DNA of 64,000 nt. It comes from Gemmatimonadaceae bacterium. Lineage in GTDB: Bacteria; Gemmatimonadota; Gemmatimonadetes; Gemmatimonadales; Gemmatimonadaceae. Below the pieces are notes generated by a model that made no database searches, was not told the origin of the DNA, and saw only the letters and a program-made list of their open reading frames with translations. Both the position numbers and the translations under genes were made by a program. Every line of letters starts with the position of its first letter. Position 1 is the first letter of the stretch. Below are positions 36,056-42,843 of this stretch, one piece after another. The stretch lies in NCBI GenBank assembly GCA_020851035.1, contig JADZDM010000007.1:1-64000 (forward strand), read 5' to 3'.

Positions 36056-38767
36056 CTAGCCGTCCGTCCGGAGCGCCTCGGTCGGCTCGATCCGAAGCGC
36101 TCGCTGCGTCGGCACGATGCAGGCGAGGAGACAGACGCCGAGCATGAGCACCGCGTACCCCAGCGCCCCCAGCAGAACGTCGGCGCTGGGATGGTCAATT
36201 CCGTCGTTCACGATCACTGTGAGCACGCCGCCGGCGACGACGCCGAGCCCCACCTGCGCGAGCGGCCGCGTGAACACCGCGGTTACCACGCGCCGCCGGC
36301 TGGCACCGAGTGCGACACGAATCCCGATCTCCCGCGTGCGCCGCGCCACGGTGAACGACATCACGGCGTAGATGCCTGCGAGAGACAGCAGCATCGCCAC
36401 CGCGCTCACGACGCTGACGAGTCTCACCCAGAACATGGAGAAGGCGATGCCAGGGTCGCTCAGCGTGTCCATGCGGGCAACGGCGGCGAGGCGAAGCGTG
36501 GGGTCCACTGCCGCAGCGATGGTGCGGAGTCTTGGCTCGAACGCCGCCGCGTCACCGCCACGCACATGCACGGCGACGTGCAGCGGCCCGTCTCGTTCGA
36601 CGGCGAGCGGGTGGTAGACGCCCGCGACCTTCGGGTCAGTCGCCCGCGACATGCCGAGGTCGGGGACGACGCCGACGATCTCGTGCCACGGGCCCGGCTC
36701 TGCATCACCCGAACGCGGCCCGCGCGCGCCGTAGCGATCCCGCACGTGGCGACCAATTGCGTTGCGTCCGCCGAGCACGAGTCGGACGAACGACGCGTTC
36801 ACGATCACGGCGCGAGCGTCAGGCGCGAGGTCGCCGGTGTTGAACGCGCGTCCGGCGAGCAGCGGAGCACCCAACACGTCGAAGTAGTCCGCGTCTACAG
36901 CTGCTGAACTCGTCCGGTAGCCGCCCGGAAAGCTGGGGTTCTCGGGCGCTGCACCGCCGGAGTCCACCTCGATTCTGCGGGGCGGGTGGTCCATCCGCGG
37001 CAACCGCTCGGCCAGCGTCACGCCGACGACACCCGGCTCTGCGAGGAGCCGCCGCTCCAGCTCGCGCACTGTCGCCTGTCGCCGCGTGACGAACGCGGCG
37101 AGCGACGTGTCTGCACCCGACGGAGGCTCCCGGTCGAGCGCAATGCTCGCAGAAAGGAACTCCGCCGCCGGGAAGTCGGCCAGCATGTCGCGGATGTCTG
37201 CCGCTTCGCGCGCCACGCTGAACGCAACCACGGGGAAGCCGAGCGTGACCGCGATCTGCGCCACGATCACCGCCGTCCAGATCCCGCCGAATGTCAGTCC
37301 TCCCGCCCCTGCCGCAGCCTGGCGGAGCCGCGACTCGATCCCCCGCGTGACCTTGAGCCCTGGCAGCACGCCCGTGACTGCGGCGCCGAGCACCGTGAGC
37401 CCCACCGCGTAGCACACCGTCCACGGCGACAGGTCGTCGTGGAACCAGAACGGGAGCTGCTGCCCCATGTTCGTTTCGATGGCGCGGACCAGCAGACGCA
37501 CGCCGAATCCGGCGAGCCCAAGCCCCACCGCTGCCGCGACGCCGCACAGCACGAGCGCCTCGGCGAAGAGCTGCGCAACGATCCGTGCGCGACTCGCGCC
37601 CAAGGCGTGGCGCACGACGAGCTCTCTCTCGCGCGTTGCCGCCCGCGCGAACACCAGCAGCGCAACGTTGCCGCAGACCAGCACGACCAGCATGAGGAAG
37701 AAGGCGTAGCTCGACCGGGCCGCGAACAGGTCGGACCCATCGAGGAGGGCGACCGACTCTGCGTACGGCATGACGCGCGGCCGCAGGTGCTGGTGCGTAA
37801 CCGGAAAGTCGGACGCGGCGCGACGGCCCCACGTCGTCAGCTCCGTCTGCGCCTGCGAGAGCGTGGCACCGGGGGCGAGTCTCCCGAAGAGCCGAAGCGC
37901 GGGTCCTTCGCCGCGTGGGTAGTCGAGCGGCGACAGTCGCAGCGGCACCCAGAGGCTTTGCGCGACCGGGAACGCAAACGATTCGGGCATCACGCCGACG
38001 ACGGTCGTTGCTGTACGGCCCAGCTGCACCACGCGCCCAATCACGTTCGGGTCACCGCGGAACCGACCCTGCCAGACGCCGTACCCGATCACGGCGACAG
38101 CGGGGGCGCCGGGGCGCTCGTCGGCGTCACTGAGTGCGCGCCCAAGGAGTGGCCGCTCGGGCGCGACGCGGAACCCCGAGGCACTGATCTCGGCCACCTC
38201 GGCCGGCCGAGACGCACCGTCGGTCGTGATGAGGTTGCGCTCTGCCAGCGCGTATGCCCCAAGCTCCGTGACCGACGTGAGTTCGGCGCGCCACGTCGCG
38301 AAGTCATGCAGCACGCGAGGCTCCGCGCGCCCCGCAGCGGCGTCCCAGGTCTCGAGCGCCACGATGCGGTCGGCGTCGGGGAGCGGGAGGCGCGGCGAGA
38401 GCACCTGGCCCACGAACTCGAACGACGCCGCGGCGACCCAGACTGCGAAGGCGAAGGCGAGCCCGCCGACGAGCGTGAGCCCCGGGTACTTCACCAGCAT
38501 GCGGACGCCGAGCTTGAAGTCGAGCGAGAGGCCGCCAAGCCAGCGCAGGCCCCGTCCATCGCGCAGTGATTCCTTGTGGTGCTCCACGCCGCCGAACGCG
38601 ACGAGGGCACGACGCCGTGCCTCGCCGGCATCAAGCCCGTCGTCGCGCTGAAGACGCGCCGTCTCCATCTCGATGTGGAAGGCGATCTCCTCGCTGAATC
38701 GCGCGTCGGAGTGCGTGCGCGAGAACAGCAGTGCCAGACGCGCGCGCACCCCGTCGAGCGCGCTCAC
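36056..38767 (-). CDS. MacB/FtsX-type ABC permease with PadR-linked N-terminus (cassette 2)
   Basis: 903 residues from GTG at 38767, coupled to padR (GTGA). It has a cytoplasmic head (RFSEEIAFHIEMETARLQRDDG) and a first MacB core and FtsX domain with helices near YAFFLMLVVLVCGNVALLVFA. A second copy follows, with MLLSLAGIYAVMSFTVARRTREIGIRVAL and the end RALRIEPTEALRTDG. It matches the topology of the cassette 1 permease but is more diverged from it than the two ATPases are from each other. Different cargo from cassette 1 is possible. Confidence 0.92.
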   Translation of the reverse strand: MSALDGVRARLALLFSRTHSDARFSEEIAFHIEMETARLQRDDGLDAGEARRRALVAFGGVEHHKESLRDGRGLRWLGGLSLDFKLGVRMLVKYPGLTLVGGLAFAFAVWVAAASFEFVGQVLSPRLPLPDADRIVALETWDAAAGRAEPRVLHDFATWRAELTSVTELGAYALAERNLITTDGASRPAEVAEISASGFRVAPERPLLGRALSDADERPGAPAVAVIGYGVWQGRFRGDPNVIGRVVQLGRTATTVVGVMPESFAFPVAQSLWVPLRLSPLDYPRGEGPALRLFGRLAPGATLSQAQTELTTWGRRAASDFPVTHQHLRPRVMPYAESVALLDGSDLFAARSSYAFFLMLVVLVCGNVALLVFARAATRERELVVRHALGASRARIVAQLFAEALVLCGVAAAVGLGLAGFGVRLLVRAIETNMGQQLPFWFHDDLSPWTVCYAVGLTVLGAAVTGVLPGLKVTRGIESRLRQAAAGAGGLTFGGIWTAVIVAQIAVTLGFPVVAFSVAREAADIRDMLADFPAAEFLSASIALDREPPSGADTSLAAFVTRRQATVRELERRLLAEPGVVGVTLAERLPRMDHPPRRIEVDSGGAAPENPSFPGGYRTSSAAVDADYFDVLGAPLLAGRAFNTGDLAPDARAVIVNASFVRLVLGGRNAIGRHVRDRYGARGPRSGDAEPGPWHEIVGVVPDLGMSRATDPKVAGVYHPLAVERDGPLHVAVHVRGGDAAAFEPRLRTIAAAVDPTLRLAAVARMDTLSDPGIAFSMFWVRLVSVVSAVAMLLSLAGIYAVMSFTVARRTREIGIRVALGASRRRVVTAVFTRPLAQVGLGVVAGGVLTVIVNDGIDHPSADVLLGALGYAVLMLGVCLLACIVPTQRALRIEPTEALRTDG

Positions 38768-39099
38768 GCGGTCCTTAGCACGGCTTCGAGCCCCGCGGTG
38801 AAGCGCCTCCAGCTCTCGAGCTCCGTGCCCAGCGCGCGGTGACCCGAGGTCGTGAGCTGATAGAAGCGGGCGCGGCGGCCGTTGTCGCTGACCCGCCACT
38901 CGCTGGTGATCAGCCCGTCCTTCTCGAGCCGCTGCAGCGCCGGGTACAGCGATCCCTGGTTCACTTCGAGGACACCCTCGGAGATCTGCTGAATCCGCTG
39001 CCCAATGCCCCACCCGTGCATGGGTTCGAGGGACAGCGTCTTGAAGACCAGGAGGTCGAGGGAGCCGCGGAGGGCGTCGGTCTGCGAGCGCGGGGCCAT
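38764..39099 (-). CDS. PadR family transcriptional regulator (cassette 2)
   Basis: 111 residues. The winged helix is LDLLVFKTLSLEPMHGWGIGQRI with the wing GSLYPALQRLEKDGLI. A C-terminal dimer helix follows. Upstream (39110-39165) lie several TGTCTAC/TCTACAGG-type repeats that are candidate operators. It heads the second padR-permease-adaptor-ATPase run and is expected to repress it. It is paralogous to the regulator at 24639. Confidence 0.93.
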   Translation of the reverse strand: MAPRSQTDALRGSLDLLVFKTLSLEPMHGWGIGQRIQQISEGVLEVNQGSLYPALQRLEKDGLITSEWRVSDNGRRARFYQLTTSGHRALGTELESWRRFTAGLEAVLRTA

Positions 39100-39111
39100 G
39101 GGCGGGGTCGG

Positions 39112-39165
39112 CGTTTTTCGTCTAGGTGTCTACAGGAGACTACAACACTCTTGTCTAGTTGTCGA
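39112..39165. promoter_or_regulatory. Candidate PadR operator region (cassette 2)
   Basis: GTGTCTACAGGAGACTACAA contains the inverted pair GTCT/AGAC. It is followed by TTGTCTAGTTGTCGAGAGGA and a further CCTAC. Repeats of TGTCTA and of ACAGGAGA/CGAGAGGA recur in the 60 bp upstream of padR2. A weak promoter on the padR strand (TCGACA, 17 bp, TAGTCT) overlaps it. Inference. Confidence 0.4.
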
Positions 39166-39459
39166 GAGGAGCCTACGAGATTGTCACTGCGGCGGTTTCG
39201 GTGCCCGGGTGCCGTCAGCGATCTCGAGCGCGCGTCACCGTGACGCCTCGGTTGGGGCGCGACAGCGGTCACCGCGTCCAGATTTCCGGCACGCCGAGTC
39301 TTGCCGTCGGCATGGCATCAGTGTGACACCAGAGTGACGAGCCGGGGCGGAGCGGCGGTCGATGCCCAAGGCCTGCTGAGCCGGCATTCGGGCTTAGCAA
39401 AGACTTAGCATAAGAACGACGAATTGCTGGGTCGCTCCCCCTAGGGACGCCCTCTGCGC

Positions 39460-39529
39460 GGGGTGTGTTTTGCCCCCTTTTTCACGCTTTCCAGGCGTGC
39501 GCCTTCAACCACGCGGCCACCTGTCCCTA
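39460..39529. repeat. att repeat copy C, with the 46-bp core at 39483-39528
   Basis: Same sequence as copy B except one base in the core. Where A and B read CCACTCGG, C reads CCACGCGG. In tRNA terms this changes the nearly invariant A14 to C. It is therefore the displaced chromosomal 5' half, no longer under selection, and marks the right boundary of the integrated region. Confidence 0.85.
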
Positions 39530-39822
39530 CAGGGCGTACAGCCCCTCTTCTGCCCCCCGCCCCGACCGGCCGTTGACCAGCCACCGCGAGGCACGGAGAC
39601 GAGGGCGGAACGCAGTCGATACCGGGCGAGGGTGTCAGCCCCGGCCGCACCCATTCCCTGCTCTGCGCCACCGTACACGCCGGACCTGCACCCGACCGAA
39701 CCCACACTCGCGCAGCGTGGTATACCAGCCACTGGCCGCCTGCCACCGGAGACGCAAGTTGAGGAAGGCCCCTCGACCGGCAGCACGACCTCCCACGCCG
39801 GAATACCCGCCTGAGACCGCCG

Positions 39823-41523
39823 ATGACGTTCCGCACCCGCGCCCCGTTCCTGCTGCTGCTGGCCGCCGTGGCACCGCACACACCGGCACTGGCCCAGCCC
39901 GCCGCCTACTCCGTCACGCCACCGGCAGGCTGGCTGAGTGCCGCGCAGGACGGCGCCACGCTGTTCGTTCCGCCCGGTGGCCCGCCCGGCAACACCTACA
40001 TCCTGCTGCTGCCCGTGCAACCACGCACGGCCGACTTCCCCGCGCAGTTCACTGCCAACCGCCAGCGCATGGAAGCCGCGCTCGGACTCACGCTGACCCT
40101 CGAGCGGCCGGGAAAGCGCGGCTCCGGTGCCGCTGGTGACTTCGCGGCCTGGTTCGGCACCTACCGGTCCAGCCAGGGCATGCGGCACGTGGCCTACATG
40201 GCACGGGCCGACAGTGGCGCCTACGGCTCCATGCTGTTCCTGGTCGATTCCGACTCCGGGTACCAGCGCCACGCCGGGAAGGCCACGGAGATGTTCAACG
40301 GGCTGCGCCTCACCCCCGAGGCCGCCCGGCTCGCGGCCGCCGCGCCTCCGCTCACTCCGGCCGCGCCGCGTGAGCCGGCCGGCACGCCGCCAACCCGGCC
40401 CGGTCCGGTGCACGTGACCGCGGGGCGCGTGCCGGCCGACGCGCTGTCCGGCCGCGCGCTGGACCTGCGGCGGGAGCTGGGCGTGTCGCACCTGGAAGGC
40501 ACCTGGGTCTTCGACACCATCAAGCGCGACTTCCGCGTCAGCTTCGGCTCGCAGACGATGGCATCCGGCAGCACCTACGAGACCATGACGACCTCCATGA
40601 CCACCATGGAAGGTGGCGGCGGCACCTACCTGCGCGTGGAGCCGGACGGGCACTATCGCTTCTTCCACGGCTACCGCGACCGGAACTGCAGCACCACGCT
40701 GACGCACGAGGGCACGCTCACGCTGGAGGGCCGCCTGCTGGTGATGCAGCCACAGCGCGCACACGAGTCCAGCCACCGCCTCACGGCAGGGGCCCCGCGG
40801 AGCTGTGTGGAGCGTGACGGCGATGGCTCACTGGCGCCGCGCCGCTACACGGTGGACCTGACCGTGTCGCAGACCGTCTACGGCCTGCCCACGTACCACC
40901 TGTCGCTGACCAACGCCGATGCGCGCGGCGAATCCATCAAGAGCTTCGAACGACTGCAGGCGCGGCCGCTGCCGGAATCCGCCGGCATGCTGCCCAACAG
41001 CACCCCGCCCACTCAACTGCCGCCGCCGCGCATGGTGGGCACCTGGCTGGTGGCGTCTGACGATGCGCCGCTGGACGCGGCGGGGTTCCTCTCGCCGGCC
41101 ACGCGCTACGATGATCGCCGCTACCGCGCAGGGCTGCGCATCCTCGCCAATGGACGATACGAGCTGGTGGTGCGCCGACCGGACGTGCTCAGCGCACCGG
41201 TGTGCACGCGTGACCTGCTGCTCGTGGAGCAGGGCGAGGTGCGGGTCGCCACGTCGCCGTACAACGCCAACGGTGGCAACCTGATCCTGCAGCCCACCTC
41301 GTCGCGCCTGGACGACCGGATCCTGCAATGCGGGGCCGAGAGCGTGCAGCGCACCGCCGACCTCTCACTGGCACCGCGCCACCTGCACTGGCAGATGAGC
41401 GGAAGCCGGGGCGAGCAGCTCGCCGTGCTGTGCGGCGACTGGGCCGACCGCCAGGCGGCCTGGCGCTTCCTCTCCTGTCCGCAGGATGCCGCCCAGGTCT
41501 ACCGCGGGTACACGCGCCAGTGA
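39823..41523 (+). CDS. Secreted protein with repeated beta domains, function unknown
   Basis: 566 residues from ATG at 39823 with a signal peptide (APFLLLLAAVAPHTPALAQ). Residues ~30-170 look like a small periplasmic domain (VTPPAGWLSAAQDGATLFVPPGG). A proline-rich linker (about 175-205) leads to two or three beta-rich modules that begin with LEGTWVFDT and MVGTWLVAS. These resemble lipocalin-like starts (G-x-W). A late Cys-rich segment (VCTRDLL, LQCGAESVQR, VLCGDWAD, LSCPQDA) suggests disulphides. No enzyme motif is seen. It lies outside att core C and so is chromosomal rather than island DNA. Confidence 0.6.
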   Translation: MTFRTRAPFLLLLAAVAPHTPALAQPAAYSVTPPAGWLSAAQDGATLFVPPGGPPGNTYILLLPVQPRTADFPAQFTANRQRMEAALGLTLTLERPGKRGSGAAGDFAAWFGTYRSSQGMRHVAYMARADSGAYGSMLFLVDSDSGYQRHAGKATEMFNGLRLTPEAARLAAAAPPLTPAAPREPAGTPPTRPGPVHVTAGRVPADALSGRALDLRRELGVSHLEGTWVFDTIKRDFRVSFGSQTMASGSTYETMTTSMTTMEGGGGTYLRVEPDGHYRFFHGYRDRNCSTTLTHEGTLTLEGRLLVMQPQRAHESSHRLTAGAPRSCVERDGDGSLAPRRYTVDLTVSQTVYGLPTYHLSLTNADARGESIKSFERLQARPLPESAGMLPNSTPPTQLPPPRMVGTWLVASDDAPLDAAGFLSPATRYDDRRYRAGLRILANGRYELVVRRPDVLSAPVCTRDLLLVEQGEVRVATSPYNANGGNLILQPTSSRLDDRILQCGAESVQRTADLSLAPRHLHWQMSGSRGEQLAVLCGDWADRQAAWRFLSCPQDAAQVYRGYTRQ

Positions 41524-41557
41524 GCGGCGCGGCCGGCGTCGCGGCGCGGGAGCACCG

Positions 41558-42274
41558 TCAGTCGTTCCACGCCGACGCGAGCGCGGCATACAGCAGCGCG
41601 AACCCGATGGCCACGGCCGTGCCACCGATCAACGCCGGCTTCGACCCGAGCCGCGCCCCCGCGTGCAGCCCCGTCGCAAGGCGACCGTCACGGTGGCTCG
41701 CGGAGCCGCGCAGCACGATCGCGCCGTAGTCACTGAAGTTCAGCGCCACGTCACCCACCACCGCCGCACTCCGGGACCGGAATCGCCGCTCACGCACGAT
41801 CCCCGCGCCCACGTCGACCGCCAGGCCGCTGGTGTCGAGCCAGCGGCGATACCGGACCTTCGCGCCAACGTCGGGCCCGAGCACGAGCGCACCACCGATC
41901 GCGTGGTTCGGCCCGCGGTTCGCCATCATCCCCAGCTCCACCAGGATCTCGCTCGCGTGGTCCTCGTCGCGGAGCCCCGGGTAGACGGTTCCATCGTAGC
42001 CGACGGCAGGGCGGCTCGTGGTCGCCACGTTGCGCAGGAAGCCGAGCTCCGTCAGCACGAATCGCCGGCACGCGGGAAGCGGCTGGCCGCGGAAGCAGGT
42101 CAGGCGGGGCGGCTTCCCGGCGGCGGCCGCCGCCGACTGTGCCGCGAGCGGCCCCGGTGCGCCCGCCGCCAGCCCGAGGACAGCGAGCCAGACTGCGCGC
42201 GGGCGACGGAGCCCAGCGGTGGTGGCGTGTGGTGCGCGGAGAGTCACGTGGAAGCGCCTTGATCGAATGGACAT
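41558..42274 (-). CDS. Predicted outer-membrane or secreted protein, unknown
   Basis: 238 residues from ATG at 42274, preceded by GGATGGGGTCTCC. A signal peptide (AVWLAVLGLAAGAPGPLAAQ) precedes alternating-strand sequence (VLTELGFLRNVATTS, GAKVRYRRWLDTSGLAVDVG, VVGDVALNFSDYGAIVL) that looks like a small beta-barrel. It ends in a hydrophobic helix (LIGGTAVAIGFALLYAALA). No family can be named. It is convergent with the upstream plus-strand gene, 34 bp away. Confidence 0.6.
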   Translation of the reverse strand: MSIRSRRFHVTLRAPHATTAGLRRPRAVWLAVLGLAAGAPGPLAAQSAAAAAGKPPRLTCFRGQPLPACRRFVLTELGFLRNVATTSRPAVGYDGTVYPGLRDEDHASEILVELGMMANRGPNHAIGGALVLGPDVGAKVRYRRWLDTSGLAVDVGAGIVRERRFRSRSAAVVGDVALNFSDYGAIVLRGSASHRDGRLATGLHAGARLGSKPALIGGTAVAIGFALLYAALASAWND

Positions 42275-42422
42275 GGAGACCCCATCCCGATGATCGCCAC
42301 GCCCCCATCCGGCGCACATACGTCACCTGACGTAGCCTCGTGTCTCACCTGCTGCACGCAGGCGTGCCGAGCCAGCCGCGGGGAGCCGGCGTCGGCGGCG
42401 AAGCCTCCGCCAGACGACAGAA

Positions 42423-42457
42423 CCGGGCGCCCGCCGCTTTCGCGGCACGACGCCCGG
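42423..42457 (-). terminator. Hairpin downstream of tRNA-Ser(CGA) copy 1
   Basis: CCGGGCG (42423-42429) pairs with CGCCCGG (42451-42457) about 25 bp beyond the 3' end of the tRNA copy on the minus strand. Short but GC-rich. Confidence 0.4.
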
Positions 42458-42480
42458 CTCGGATGGCAGGACTGTTGACG

Positions 42481-42567
42481 ACACGGACAGGGTGGGATTC
42501 GAACCCACGGTACCGTTTCCGGCACGCCGGTTTTCGAGACCGGTTCCTTCAACCACTCGGACACCTG
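42481..42567. repeat. 87-bp perfect direct repeat, left copy
   Basis: Identical to 46019-46105. It covers 3 bases beyond the tRNA-Ser(CGA) 3' end through the 5' acceptor position 4. The flanking bases on the 5' side are similar but diverged (about 80% over 22 bp), as after an old duplication. Confidence 0.9.
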
Positions 42568-42570
42568 CTA
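42484..42570 (-). tRNA. tRNA-Ser (anticodon CGA), copy 1, acceptor stem damaged
   Basis: From the D-arm through the CGA anticodon loop, the long variable arm and the T-arm it is identical to the copy at 46022. The 5' acceptor strand, however, reads TAGCAGG instead of GGACAGG. Paired with CCTGTCC at the 3' end this gives two mismatches and a G-U at the tip. It is probably non-functional or weakly processed. The other copy is intact. Confidence 0.7.
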
Positions 42571-42843
42571 GCAAACGCCGAGGAACTGGCGCGCGCTCCT
42601 GGGCGAGGTATCGAAGGGGAACTCCTCCGTGACCACATCGGCAAAGTCCCAAAACCAACGCGCACACCGGCTGACCATCCGCAGTCGCGAGAGGCAGACA
42701 CATGCGCTTCTCGTTTGTCAACCCGCTCCACGCTCAAGGGTTCTTCCGACGCGAACGATGGCAAGAGTCCAGCATGGCACCCAGGCGATCGTGGAGCACG
42801 CGAGCGTCGTCGTGGAACGAGCAGGAATCGCGACGCGGACGTT
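42571..42843. other. Region between tRNA-Ser(CGA) copy 1 and the subtilase gene; no supported gene
   Basis: Two short plus-strand frames (42629 and 42702) lack a ribosome-binding site and have shadow-like composition. The subtilase gene ends at 42844, facing this interval. Confidence 0.4.

Larger units (their letters stand above)
39100..39822. other. Right end of island unit 2 and junction with chromosomal DNA; no gene
   Basis: The padR2 promoter region is at 39100-39180. The left arm pair of att core C is TTAGCAAA at 39394 and TTAGCATA at 39405. The core and then about 290 bp before the next gene carry no recognisable element. No supported protein-coding gene is present. Confidence 0.6.
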
